Origin: Echinococcus granulosus
Taxonomy: Eukaryota; Platyhelminthes; Cestoda; Cyclophyllidea; Taeniidae
NCBI RefSeq assembly: GCF_000524195.1
Contig: NW_020170381.1
Coordinates: 2,710,714 to 2,774,713, forward strand
Reading direction: 5' to 3'
Length of the DNA stretch: 64,000 nucleotides
Positions 37,560-49,987 of this stretch are shown piece by piece. The first letter of the stretch is position 1; each line of letters begins with the position of its first letter. The notes under the pieces were generated by a model. The model made no database searches. It was not told the DNA's origin and worked only from the letters and a program-made list of their open reading frames with translations. Both the position numbers and the translations under genes were made by a program.

Positions 37560-40500
37560 ATGGTAAAATTTATTAAAGTTAATGTGAAATCTCAGTATTG
37601 TCACCACTCGCCAGCGCCAATAATGAAAATTCAGTTATGCGCGAAAACATGTGCACTCCTATTTTTGATAAATTCTATTAACTCCCAACAACCTCAACTT
37701 ATTTCTTACTCTGCTGTACCCGTCAAAGAGGTAAAACAGGACAGTCTCACTTTACCGCAACATGAGTTGATCACTTTTTACCTTTTCGGCGACAATATGC
37801 AGATGGTTGATAAAATTGCATTCGCATTTAAAAGTGGAAGCAAAGGTGCCCACTGTGAAGATGACAAGTATGATCTCCTGCTCGATTTCGAAAAAGTTGA
37901 CGACCGGTCGATTAAAGCTTATTGTCCCCGAAATCACTCCTACTATAATGGTGAAATTTACATTTGCTTTAAACATGACAATGGCAACGGGACATCAGTA
38001 TGGACTCATCAACCAACTACTCACCCATATTCTTTTGTTTTCTCCACCTTTTTCATTTGTCTTCTGGGGCCGCTGCCGTGGGTCTTACTCGTGTTTCTCC
38101 TCTGCTGTTCCGCTTTATTTAGTGGTCTTAATCTAGGAATTATGACTCTCGATGTCATGTTCTTAGAAATACTGATAGAGGCCGGGACTGATACTGAAAA
38201 GAAAATGGCGGCGGCAGTCCTTCCTGTGCGTCGTCATGGAAATCTAATTATCTGCAGTTTGACTTTAGCAAACGTAATTGTTAATGTAATCATTTCACTG
38301 CTCTCTGATAAACTTATCGGTGGGACAGCAATGGCAATCTTTTTTGCGTCGGCGGGAATATTACTTTTTGGGGAAATTTTACCCCAGGCTGCTTGCAATC
38401 GGTTTAGCCTTATTATTTCCTATCATACCATATTTTTCACGAAACTGATAATACTTCTTACCTTTCCCATCGGTTTTCCGATCAGTTTGGCACTGGATAA
38501 ACTACTAGGTGAAGACATGGGTAGAACTATGAATAAATCCAAATTGGCGGAGCTGATTAAACGGCATGTAATTGTTGTTAAAATTAACAATTTTTCAGGA
38601 GCATCTGGGCTTCGTCCACAAGGATGAGCTAAATATAATAACAGGCGCACTAAATATGGATCAGCGTACGGCAAAGGGCATTATGACACCTATCGATAAT
38701 GTCTACATGCTACCCTACAACGCATTGTTGAACTTTGAAACCACAAACGACATAATCTCCCATGGATTTACGCGAATTCCAATTTATAAGGATGACAGGA
38801 GAAATGTCACTTCTGTACTAAATGTTAAAGACCTTGCCTTTGTAGACCCGAAGGAAAAACTCTCAGTATCGACTATTTGCAACTTTTACAATCGTCCATT
38901 CATATATGCTGGAGCAAGCACGACTTTAAAGTCCCTTTTCGACATGTTTCGTAAAGGTATTTAGTTTTACATTCTTTAGTGATTGCAGTCTCTTTAAGCT
39001 CTTTGTGCTTTTATATGAATGAAATATAACGCGTTGCATGGACATTGAGGGCGGATTTGGGGAAACTAAACACCACTAATATTTCAAGTTCTCATGTAAA
39101 CGTCACAATTTTGGAAAAAGAATCATTTAGTAAACTTGTCGATTTACCACTTTTTTCCTGATTGTTTGGTATTTTTAAGCACAGAGTCCACCCACTTCGC
39201 TGTTGTTTACGAGGAAGAGGGATCCGAGCATCAGACGGTGGTGGGCATCGTGACGATGGAGGATGTAATCGAAGAAATCCTTCAGGAGGAAATATTTGAC
39301 GAAACTGACATTATAAGTAAGGTTTCCCCGTAGAAAGGCGTACACCACATTCTGTATTACGCCTTTGCATCATATGTCAAGTGTTAAGGAGGAAGCAGTG
39401 TCTGAAGATGTGAAAGGGACATTCTTTGTGGAACATAACCGGACATACATGAATGTTTAAACATGTGTATTCTCATGTGGCTATTCTTAACTAAAGTTGT
39501 GAATAAGTGAGATAAATATATCGTGGTTAAATGAGTAGTATTTTAAACAATTTAAATGCTACTTTATTATTATTAGAGGTTTTAGCAAATAAAAGGAAAT
39601 CCATTCTAAAAGTAATCCACCGCATTATACAAGACGGACACTACCACGCTGTCTCGTCGTAGACTATGATGGTTATCAGCTTTCCCCATCCACGAGAGTT
39701 GTTCTATGTATTTTAGACGACACTGCATCTCGCAAAAGGCGTAATCCTCGATTTCACACAACAGATCTGTGGCCATTTTTCAGCCATCAAAGTGATGGCA
39801 AGATATCACCGCAGCTTAAGATCGCTGCTTTGCGCTATTTGGTTGCGAGTAGGTCTTGTTTCATCATTTATCATAATTTCCATGTTTTCTGAATAGACAC
39901 TAATTGTACGTATGCATCGAATCTAATATGGCAGTTGGAGTGCCCTTATCCACAATTACCTTACATACGCCATCTTTTTCCTGATTTCAGATACAACATA
40001 TTTCGCCCCCAATTACGTCCACAGCACTGTTCTTCAAGGTTTCCTGAACACCTCATTCGCCGTGCAGCACGACTACAAGTAGGCACGAAAATATCTTCGG
40101 TTGAGAATCTCCTTATTTCCGCACGTATTCTTGCATATCTTTAGTATTAAAAGCCAAAACTGTGTATAAATACCATCTAGACGGCCTCATTGCTAAAACC
40201 TCCCACTTCTGCCCAATTAAGGTACTAATAAGCAGTGTTGCTTTGTGGCAAATCGCAGTTAAGGCAATAGTCCTATTAGTGCAACATTATAAATTGCAAA
40301 CAAATTCCTGCATTTTGTCCGTATTTCTGATTTTACAGTCATTTGGTTGCCGAGAGTAACACTATCTACCGATCACATGTGCCGAGCGCCGTGGCAATCT
40401 TCGTTCTGCAAGGCACACTGCAGGTCAGTGTTCACGATGACCACCTACAATTCGAAGCAGGTGCCTTCATGATGTTTGGTGATGATCTCTTCGCCAGTAA

Positions 40501-41965
40501 GCTACCCTCCCCCATTCTAAATAGGTGAACTTAGAGGCCCATGTTTATAAGGTCAACCGAAGTCATGCAATAACCCCTATTCTCATTATAGTGATACCTT
40601 TGCATTGTTGAGGTCCCAGATACCGCATAATATAGCTATCCGTCGAAAAATAACTGACATTTTCATTGCAGCACTCTCAACTACCAAAAGCTTCCCTTTC
40701 GGGAACCTATGAGAGTTACTAATATTAGTCCATTGGCGTTGCATACATCAAGCAAATTGCGACGAGTTTCTACCGCAGACGGTCAAACATGAAGCGAATG
40801 CGTTTTTGTAACTAGTGTATTTGAATGTATGCTCCCATGCAGTGACAGAGACGTTTTAACAACCACGCAGACGCAATGTTCCACTTTGCATTTTTTTTTT
40901 TAACATCAATGCGTTGACCCAAAATACCAACACAGTGAAAGACGCAACGGTAGTGTTTAGTCGGGCTCAGGCTGCAGTCGGCTGAGCTTGCTTAGTAATT
41001 TCTTCCTTATCGACAGCCAAGTACTGACGTGTCTTGACCCTTCAGACGTCAATGAGCGATTTCCTCAATTCAGTGAAGAGTGGAACTTGGAGAAAATTCT
41101 CCAAGACCTTGGCGACAAGACTTATTTCGAGCCTGACTACACTGTAAAAATGGCTACTGACCTGCGATGCCTCGAGTGTACAGCTGAAGCCTACGTTGTA
41201 CTGCGGTACTTAACTCAGGAATTGGAAAAATGTAAGTCTTTAAACCAATACCATCTAAAATTTGTGTTGTTTATCGGATATAAAAAGGCCCTGTCAATTT
41301 TTAAAAGGGTCCAAATATGGACCTAGAACAGCAGACTATATAACCAGGAAATAATGCGGAAAATCGACTAAAAGACTAGTATCCACCTATTTGTATGCTA
41401 AGGATTAATTCCAAGAGTGGTAACCAAAGTCACATCGTAAAAAAACTAATATAAACGATGTGCTTAGCATCCAAAACTCAAAAAAACCAAAATTACGCCC
41501 AGTGGAGACATCCTAACAGCACTGATGGAACACCGTCTTAACAGACGTTAATTCGGTAACGGCGCGCCGTTTCTTGCAGGTAATCTGAGCGACCAAAATC
41601 AGAAACAGATTGTAGAACTATTCCAACGCTTCTGGAAAGTTCGCAAGTACCGAGGCCTAAAGCTGGCCTGTGACAACATGGGAGTCCGTATTCTGGAGCC
41701 ACTACAGACGGAGGAAGATGTGGAGGAGACGGAACACTCACACGAAAGGGCTATCCCGAACTCCTCCACGCCACCACCGCCGGAGACAACCCTACAGACC
41801 GCCCATGAGTCAACAGCAGCAGAACGCTACTCCGTCGGAAGAACCAGCCCTCAGCGTCATGATAGGCGCAATTTCACAAGAACTAACAATTGGAGACTGG
41901 CAAGTAGTCGCCGAGGTTTCACGCATGGCACCTTGAACTGGGGACGAAAGAGCCGACACGGCTGA
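37560..41965 (+). CDS. CNNM: CNNM family (cyclin M) metal transporter/regulator
   Basis: Membrane protein of the CNNM/CorC family involved in Mg2+ and other divalent-cation homeostasis. Exons: 37560-38567, 38599-38956, 39185-39316, 39717-39848, 39991-40078, 40339-40496, 41046-41231 and 41580-41965, giving 815 residues, or 794 from the Met at 37623, which places a better signal peptide (MKIQLCAKTCALLFLINSIN) at the N-terminus. Domains in order: extracellular N-domain; DUF21 membrane domain with SGLNLGIMTLDVM, RRHGNLIICSLTLANV and FGEILPQA; CBS pair with IMTPIDNVYML, GFTRIPIYKDD, VKDLAFVDP and GIVTMEDVIEEILQEEI followed by DETD; then a cyclic-nucleotide-binding-like domain with IFVLQGTLQVSV, LQFEAGAFMMFG and EPDYTVKMATDL. 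The tail is Thr/Pro/Arg-rich and unconserved. The first intron is 31 nt. The short exons 4-5 are placed by frame and family pattern. Confidence 0.92.
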
Positions 41966-42149
41966 AGTAATGAAGAGCCAAGTGTGCATTCAGAATGATC
42001 ACCAATATTTTATGCACAGAATGTGTCTTGATTTAACAGAGGCGCCATGGGGAAATATCTATACTAGCAATGTATTAGCATCGTTCATGAGTCGGGTGTA
42101 AACAGGAGTATGAGGAGTGAAGGGATCACAGAGAGCCGTTAAAAAATAA

Positions 42150-42155
42150 TTTATT
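42150..42155 (-). terminator. Candidate poly(A) signal AATAAA for CCDC86
   Basis: The minus strand carries AATAAA about 47 bases after the CCDC86 stop codon, a normal distance for a compact 3' UTR. It lies between the convergent CNNM and CCDC86 stops. Confidence 0.6.
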
Positions 42156-42201
42156 GCGGATGCGACTAAACCATACAATCTCTTTCTGCCAGTAAATATC
42201 C

Positions 42202-42951
42202 TTAGCGTTTCTCGATAGTACGAAGTTGACTCCTCTTTAATTTCTTCAGTTTCATCATGTTTTTAATCTAAAAGGAGAATGGGTGCCTGATGATTCCGAT
42301 GGACTAGTTGATTTATTATGAGACTAACAAAAAATCAAATCATGTGAATTAAACCAATTTCATGTTTTGGCTACAACTGGGGCCATTAATAAAATCGTTA
42401 TGAGATCTCAGGGCTTTCCTCCGCTCCCTAAATCAATCTCAATGGTGCATCATAATACATCGCGTTGTGATAAACAAGCAAAGAGGGCTTACAGGAACAA
42501 CAGTTTCGGCTCGTCGTTCATTTTCTAGACGTCGCCGCTTCCGCTCTTCCGTGGCCAGGCGCCGAGCCTTCTTGGCACACGCACGCGCTTCTCGTCGGTT
42601 CGCTTCATCTAGGCAACGCTGTTTGCGCTCCTCCTTGAGAAGCATTTTCTTTTCCCATGTTGTTCTTAGCCCCGTGTCCTTACGTATGGATGAATATCTA
42701 TCGTTGAAACAAGTTACCAAGGTAAAAGACAACCCCTAGTACGTATTGAATATGTTCAAGCGGCAGCACAGTAGAGCAAGACTCCTCGCATTGGAAACTT
42801 ATAATTCTCAAACAATATTGCCCAAATAGAAGGGCATAACGATTGCAAAAAACACAACACAAAGTACGGTACCAACCAACCGTTGTTTTCGGACCGTTTT
42901 CCAGACTCGACCGGATTTGGGTTTGCCACGAATTGCTGCGGTCTTCGTCAT
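42202..42951 (-). CDS. CCDC86: CCDC86 / Cgr1 family rRNA-processing protein
   Basis: Small basic coiled-coil nucleolar protein of the Cgr1 family, required in yeast for 60S subunit rRNA processing. Exons in order: 42951-42881, 42697-42493 and 42267-42202, giving 113 residues. That is close to yeast Cgr1 (about 120) and far shorter than human CCDC86, whose long N-terminal region is missing. Seen: IRGKPKSGRVWKTVRKQR at the N-terminus, LRTTWEKKMLLKEERKQR, an Arg/Lys/Glu coiled coil ending RRRLENERRAETVV, and the terminal signature KNMMKLKKLKRSQLRTIEKR. The first junction splits an Arg codon (CG|A) and restores the conserved KQRYSS run. It converges on CNNM with 236 bases between stop codons. Confidence 0.93.
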
Positions 42952-45900
42952 CGGGAATCTATAATAACATTTAGAGACAAGGAGTCAATGAATTTAGCAA
43001 AATACATAAAATAATACCTTAAGCAAATTTACTTGCACAAAGCAGTCAACAGAGAACTAAACGAGACATGAACCAGATAGTTTAATTACATAGTGCTCCG
43101 TGTGAAACCCAAAAGTTAAATCCCCAAAAAGAAAGCCACAAGGAAATAACATAAGTAATTTCATATACGAAGAGCGAATTGCGGATAACAAGAGTTGAAC
43201 TAAAGCAATCTAGGAGTAAGCTTAACTCGTTCATTATAAGAGAAATAACACGGAATCCTAGTAAGCCGCGACTCACGCGGGCGCAAACAACCATTTGAGC
43301 GGTTAAGCTCAAAGGTGCGCATTCCTGAGAAAAAAGATAAACAAGCATCACATAAAACTCTAATGCGACTCTCTAGTACTTGAAAGGCGTTTTTTGGCGT
43401 AATATTACTTGCAAGCATAAAAATATTCAACTGTGGACTTTGGGAGGTGTAGCTACTAAGCTCTAATCAAAAATTTAATGCAAGCAACTGATTAACATTG
43501 TGCTTTTTCCCTGTTGGTGTCCTTAGTGCAAATTCCGTTTTAATTCCTGCTTTATCCGTATAAATGGCTTTTCTTGAATCCATTGAACTACTTTTAAGTC
43601 GAATACAATTGAGACTTTGGCTATTGCTCCCCATTCCTTATAAAATCACTGCATAAGGTTTTCGATATTTCACCTCAAATACTAAAATAGTTCTCCTTAT
43701 TTGTCGATGCATTTGTTATAAATAGGTGAATCTCTATTCACTACATCAGCTACACCAACCAGCGAAAGCGAGTTCCTCCTCGCCTTAGCACTTGGCAGTT
43801 TGATATTATGCTAAATGTATTTACACCCCAAGTTTACTTCGGGCGCTCTATACTCCAACAAATACACTCATACATAGTAAATAAAATAGTAAATATCATG
43901 CACTGTGTTTTAGCTCTTTGGTGCAGAACAAGGCTCATACTCTTGGAACACTTAGGTTGATTTGATTTCGTCATGCTTATTGGGTTAAGTAAACGGGGAG
44001 AGTGGGTACGGGTTCTAGGAGGTTTGGTCTCGGAACCTTTCCCCGTATTACTAAACGGTAACCCCTGCTCGGTGACAAGGTTCGATCCGTTTGTCCGCCC
44101 CCTTCCTAAAAGGAATATCTAAACAACATAGGTATTACGTTAGTAACCCGGGTAATGGTGTCTACCTCTTTTTAAGCCCACTTTTGAGGCAGCCTTTTGT
44201 ATAACTTTAGTCGCATTCCACATCAATAGCAGTTACCTCTCTATTGACTACATATGTCGACGTTTTTAAGAAAAAGGCTATTACTTTAACGTAATCCACA
44301 CTTGGGCATAAGGAGGGTTCAATTTAACAAAATATAAAAAAACTCATAATCCGTGCAGTTAAACCAAACACCAAACCACTGCACTCGCTTTTACAATGCT
44401 TACTGTAGTGTTGCTAGCATTATGCGTTTTTACTCTAAGTGTCTGTTCCCTTCACCAGTGACTGCCACGTGTTTGGTTATGAGAAGTATTCGAAGTGATT
44501 CAGAAATAGCAACTGAGCTTTAGGAGAAATTAAGCTAGCTTTTCTGTTGCCTGTTTTCTATTTTCTTCTATAGCGTGTAATCCGATTTAACGCTTCTCAT
44601 ACGTTCCTGAATAGAGTAGCACTGAGTTCATGCTATGAAGCAGATTTTAAGAAAGTACCGGCAGCAACTTTATTTTGGTGAACCTTTAACTCCTAGCATT
44701 AAAACAACACGTAAATACTTTTTGTGAAGAAAATATACCCTATTTCTAGCAGTTCTTTTCTTTTGCTTCTTTTTATTTTTTCTTTAAATAGGATCACCTG
44801 GTACGATCTCATGGTTACGTTTCAGCCACAACTCAAAAGATCTACTCAGGTATCAGCTCAAAGACCGCTATTGGCTTGTAGGCTTAACACATCACAATTG
44901 TTTGAATAATTTTGCACCTTTTTTTGATAATTAAATTTGATTATTATGATATTGGCTAACTGTATCTAGCCCGTAGGAGCTGCATAATTTCGTGGTATTT
45001 ACGCTCCTCAGGTTTAGTGCAAGTAACGGTAATCCTGACGCCTTATTCCTTTAACGCGAAGAAGTCAGCATAAACTTGTAACTCCTGCACCAATTTGAGG
45101 GTTGGTGTGTTTGTATGAACCAAAAGCATGGGAACAAAAGGAAACGAAACGGTGAGTTTATAAGCACCACAGATAGAACATAGGGGATTCAGAGGCCAAG
45201 CTCCAGTTGAACTTTTCGCGAAAATCAGAAGTGCTAATTAAGCTGCCTGCTTATGCATTTAGATTACTTGATTAATACTGTTCACTGGTTTAATGGGCTC
45301 ATGGCCGCGTTTCCCACGTAGAACAATTTTCTCATTATCATATCTTTCCTTGTGTAAATGAATTAGTACTTTATTTACTCCTCAGATCAGGCGCCTTAAT
45401 GACAAGTAAAAGAAAATGAGAGATGGCATTTACTCTCTGGTGAAAAGTTTCCACATTTATGGCACTCTTGGCCAATTCCTTTTTATATCTACGCATTTAA
45501 GTTGCAGCCTGATCAAAAATGGTGTATAAATTCCACTCCCGAGTATCGGTTCATATAACAGTTGTTACATCTATGATTCCAATTAATTGCAATGAACTAT
45601 TGACGAGGATTTCATTTGTGAACCTTTCGTCTGTTTTGAAAATGATACTGACAGTTTATCCCTTGTGCCGTAACCCTGGGTTGATATATTCACCCTAGAG
45701 CTCGTAATGTTGTCACGCCCCTCCTGCATCGTGTCTCTCTCCACTCAAAGTTGTTATTTAATAGGCTCTGTGCTTCTCTTTTTCCATCTCTGCCTTCATA
45801 TTCTTTGAACGAGTGAACGAGCTGGATGAGGCTGTGACTTATTGGATAGCGATACATTGAGGAGTATGAATATTACGGATGGCATAGGATGCGTCGACGT

Positions 45901-46164
45901 GGCCGGGACTTTCTGACCGTCTTTTTTCCTAAAAGGTACACTGAAGCAAACAAATTTGTAAAACGTTTATTTTATTGGGTAGCCTCTTCCGTGATTTCAT
46001 TAGTAAAATCAAGAAATGATTCTGAATATGAAAAAAATCAATGCCATCTTGTAACATTACGGTTCGATTCCCGTTTCAATGTGAGAGACATGAACACTCA
46101 AACATTAGCTACTCTGCAGCTCCCCGAGAAGAAGACATGCTACGCTGGTATAATATGTATTATA

Positions 46165-46295
46165 GGCGTACAGAAGGACTTGGGGTCTTCTAGCATGACC
46201 CTGAGGTCAGACAGCCCGACGGAGGTACATTAACGGAGCCCCTAGGCAGCCTGTTGCAAAAACTGAGAGCTAAACAAACAATTACAACAGTACGT
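46165..46295 (+). repeat. Dispersed short repeat, 3' part
   Basis: It carries GGACTTGGGGTCTTCTAGCA, TGACCCTGAGGTCAGACAGC, CCGACGGAGGTACATTAACG and ends CTAAACAAACAATTACAACA, matching in order the second half of the family. The 5' half is not recognisable. Confidence 0.65.
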
Positions 46296-47049
46296 AGCCC
46301 CTCTCCTCTTTAAACATCGTCCTCAGTGTCCCTCTTGGTCGACGCCTCACCTTCGCAATTACAACGTAATCAGCACTGTAATGGAAGCACCCACGAATCA
46401 ACCGTGCCAGTCATTGAACTTCCATGCAACTAAGCAGGTACTTGACCGCAACGCTAGTGATCTTCTTGTCAATTTTATCAGAAACGGAGTTTCTGTTCTA
46501 TACGGGAACTGCACGTGCTGATCATCACGCATGTCCATAGCTAGCTGCAGTAACTGGCCTAAACGCAATCATATAACAAAAGACGGAGTTTGAAGTAGTT
46601 TTATGGGGATAATGTTTCGCGTCTATTCCTTTATGTCAGTTTGTTATAACTTCAGAACTACCTAGCCATATCTACCTAAGCTCTCCCCAGCTGGTGGGGG
46701 AGCTATCGCGTGTCCACATAACTAACCTCTTTATACAGGTACCATAGATGGATCCATAACAATCTTTCCTAGATGGTTTACAGCTAGTGTCGCTTCAGCT
46801 GTTAATAGCCTTTCTGTAGGTCATAGGAATGAAGTAGTTGCCGAAGGAAGACGCCATTTTCAGTCCTTCTATCATGGACCGTAATACATTCTCCCACCCG
46901 TAGAACATGCACCACTTCTACCCCGCAGTAGAAATCAGGGTAGTTTTCCTCTAATATCGGGTTCACCTTGCGCTGCCACCAACGTAACGCCCTGAGACAG
47001 ACCTGAAAGCGAAAGAACTAATGCTGGTGCAGAGTTTGTATTGTCGACG

Positions 47050-47160
47050 TACGGAAGGGCTTGGGGATACTGGCATGGTCCGAAGGCCAGACCGCCCGGC
47101 GGAGGTAAGATGGCGGCCCCCCCAAGTGACCCGTTATTAAAACGGAGTGTTAAATGAGAA
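47050..47160 (+). repeat. Dispersed short repeat, 3' part
   Basis: It carries GGGCTTGGGGATACTGGCAT, GGTCCGAAGGCCAGACCGCC, CGGCGGAGGTAAGATGGCGG and AAGTGACCCGTTATTAAAAC. It is the copy closest to the one at 49084-49262 in the GGCGG blocks. Confidence 0.7.
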
Positions 47161-47811
47161 ATTTGAGTACTACAGCTATGGCTTCATCAACTGTGTATTT
47201 TTTGCGCACCCTATTCGGGATGGCGATTCTCTTTTAATGGATTTAATGTTAATAGGGCTTTAGTTCCATGAATTTTAATTGTCGATTTTGAGACAATACA
47301 CTTTGGTTTTAGTGTAGTGAAGCACAGGGTAGGCGAAACACTTTGATACAATCCATGTGACTGAGAACGCATTGTTTATTTCGGTCACTGGGTTCCCCGA
47401 TTTTTGTAGACTGCAGTATGCAGGATACAAGCAGACAACACGTCTCTGCTGCATTGAAAGCTCGCTCGGAGGAGCCACAGGCGAGAGAACGCCAGACAGC
47501 AATCCTCCCCACTTTCGTGCGCTACGGATAAAACTCACAAAGAATCATGTGACGCTGTGGGTGCTTCTCAGTAAATAGAAGCATCAAAGCCTGACAAGTA
47601 ACTAGGATGCGTTAGAGGTCCATAAACTGTATAAGTTGACGAAATATTAGTTCACGCAAAAGGCAGTCCTCGATATTTTCCACAAAAGTGGGTTTTAATT
47701 TCAATTGTGTTAATGCGCATGTAGACACTGACCTGCCATTCAAAGTAAGTTTACAAACCAGAGGAATGGGCCACGTGACTGGGTGAGAAGGCGATATGGG
47801 GCAAGGTGCGC

Positions 47812-48306
47812 TCAGGCGCTGGTTGAAGGGCGATTACTGGCCGCTGGCGGCACTACGAGCACAGGCACGGAAGCGTGCGTGACAAGGTGGTGGGAGACGC
47901 TACCGAGAGTTGCGCGTCTTACAGCGCCGACGCCGCGTGAGCCCACGATAATGAGGTTGGCCCCGTGCTCTGATGCCAGGCGCAGTATAGCCTCTGCAAT
48001 CGAGGAGTCAGCCAGGATCTCGATCGTGTAGTTCACCCCCGCCTGCTCCGCCAGTTTTCGGAACTTCGCCTCCACTCTTTGGCCATCATCGACACTCACT
48101 GAGCCGTCCTGCACTGGTATGTTAATCAGGTTGTCCAGAGCGATAACGGCATTACCGTGAGTGTATTTGGGTTGTAGAACGTGAATGAAGATGATGAAGT
48201 CATTCTCGCGGTAACAATATTTGAGGAACCAATTGAATGCCCGGTGACAGTTGGAACTGCTATCCACAGGCATGACTATACGCCTTCCGGGTTGGGTGGC
48301 GCTCAT
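47812..48306 (-). CDS. Universal stress protein (UspA family)
   Basis: Single-exon cytosolic UspA-fold protein of 164 residues from ATG 48306 (the frame extends upstream only with a GTG). Such proteins bind ATP or AMP and are found in bacteria, plants and several invertebrates including flatworms, but not in vertebrates. Seen: beta-1 RRIVMPVDSSSNCHRAFNWF, the IIFIHVLQP strand, AKFRKLAEQAGVNYTIEILA, and the ATP-binding motif G-2x-G-9x-G-S at 122-136 (GSRGVGAVRRATLGS), followed by VTHASVPVLVVPP. All motif positions are intact, so it should bind nucleotide. The short C-terminal tail is Ser/Pro-rich. The absence of introns is usual for a small gene and does not by itself indicate recent transfer. 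Confidence 0.94.
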   Translation of the reverse strand: MSATQPGRRIVMPVDSSSNCHRAFNWFLKYCYRENDFIIFIHVLQPKYTHGNAVIALDNLINIPVQDGSVSVDDGQRVEAKFRKLAEQAGVNYTIEILADSSIAEAILRLASEHGANLIIVGSRGVGAVRRATLGSVSHHLVTHASVPVLVVPPAASNRPSTSA

Positions 48307-49987
48307 GGTAGTGAATGCTGTATCGCTCTGAGAGAGTTTGGTGCGGCAAATGAAGTGGCTCACTGATTTTGTTACTCAAGTACCTAAATCTTTATGCTTG
48401 GAGAAGACCACAGACGAATTAACCAATGTCATTGCTCAAGTGGTCACACCCACCAACTGTTATTCGAGGGTGGATCGGGACCCCACCAATCACACTCTAC
48501 GATTGAATCTTCATTGCTTTTTTTGTCTAACAAGAAACCCCGTTAAATCACTATCTACACGGAATCGTTGAGTTATCTTAGGTGCTTGTTTAGGCGCTTA
48601 AATACCATCATCAAAGCATAGCACTTAACTCATGCATATTTACATAGTTTCCGAAGTAAGCTTTTAATACTGTCTTGCACTTTAAATAAACCAGATTTAT
48701 CCCTACCAAATTCCCACATAAGAAACCAGCTAAATGCGTTTTAAGAGGCTTATCCTTCTTCTTTACCGCTACGGACTTCTTTAGAACGGCTGAAACCAAA
48801 GGAATTATTCAACACTAGTAATAATTTTCCTGATGTATGACATTAGTTTCACTTATCTTCAAAAAGTTGACCCACGGCTAAAAATCTACATTGGTTATAT
48901 TAAGCTAATAGAAACCATGGGCATCATTCATGGCACTGCATTTACCTCCTCCATCAGACCAGTGCAGGAAAATATAAAATTTACTAACGTCTTTGTAAAC
49001 CCTATTATTTCCATATTTTGTACTATAAAATAATCCCCCGCATACGATTCCATCTGTCCTAAATTCGACCCTATTTTAGAGAGTGCAATGCGTTGGTTGT
49101 TTAACTCTCGGTTTGGATAAAGGCGACAGTCAGGTGCTCCGCCATTGTACCGTCGTCGAATGGGCTGGCCTCCAGACCATGCTAGTAGCCCCAAGCCCCA
49201 CTGTGCGTCGAACATGTATATCCTATCCGAGTATTTTGTCTTCCTTCGTCTTCACTGCTTCGGTTTTCGTGTTCAGGAACAACTTCGCCGCTTTGTATCA
49301 AATTGCTACCATTAAATTGTTCTACTGAAACCGCTAGAGTATACAGTAGCTTCATCTGGAAGAAAGTGCTCCCATCTGATGCCAATTTAACGCACCAGCA
49401 AAGCCCTTACGACTCCGGTAATAGAATTCCACTTAATCTGTCCGTCAATTATGCGTCCATGACAGAAGATCCAATTGGAATCAAAAAATGATCTCCTTCC
49501 ATAGTCTAACGCGATAAAAGTAAGGCGCTAAGTCCATGCCTTTATGTCTACATAGGTAGTGAGGACCTCATCAGGAAGACTGCATAACAAGGTTTAAAAG
49601 TAATTTCGTCCACACATCTGGATCGACTTTGCATAACTAAAGTACTAATTAACATTGGTTATTTAGCTTCCCTGAAATCCTTTCAAAAAACCCCATTATT
49701 TTTCTGATCAAAGCGATCTAGAATACACCGCGACTCAGATTGTAAAATATAGTGGGTTATTCTAGTGATCTCAATTTACTTTACTTCAAGTATAACTTGT
49801 GCTAGAACAATCACAAAATGACTACTATTGCAAAAAGATAGGAATGGAACACGGACCAGAATGCGTTACGTGTAAGCAGCCTCGGCATGCAATGGAAATG
49901 GCAGGCGATGTTCATCGTTTACATCATGTGATCCGAAAGTAGCACTTTGGGCGAATCAAGTGTGCGATAATTTAATACCCGACTGTC
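48307..49987. other. Interval upstream of the stress protein
   Basis: No supported CDS. A near-full copy of the dispersed repeat lies at 49084-49262 on the minus strand, and several of the short open frames there are simply repeat sequence. Promoter elements could not be named. Confidence 0.55.
49084..49262 (-). repeat. Dispersed short repeat, near full length
   Basis: Minus strand: GTGAAGACGAAGGAAGACAA, AATACTCGGATAGG, GGGGCTTGGGGCTACTAGCA, TGGTCTGGAGGCCAGCCCAT, CGACGGTACAATGGCGG, and the end GAGTTAAACAACCAACGCAT followed by TGCACTC. The block order equals that of the copies at 7981-8200 and 60220-60422. Confidence 0.8.

Larger units (their letters stand above)
42952..47811. other. Gene-free interval with repeat copies
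   Basis: No supported CDS over 4.9 kb. Two adjacent partial copies of the dispersed repeat lie at 46165-46295 and 47050-47160. A GC-rich patch at about 44000-44105 contains GGTTCGATCC, reminiscent of a tRNA T-arm, but no cloverleaf could be built around it. An AATAAA on the minus strand at 47380-47375 could serve the universal stress protein gene. Confidence 0.55.

Noticed and set aside
44000..44105. tRNA-like T-arm (GGTTCGATCC)
   Set aside because: No matching acceptor, D or anticodon arms could be drawn; the local GACAA...TTGTC hairpin has the wrong loop size.
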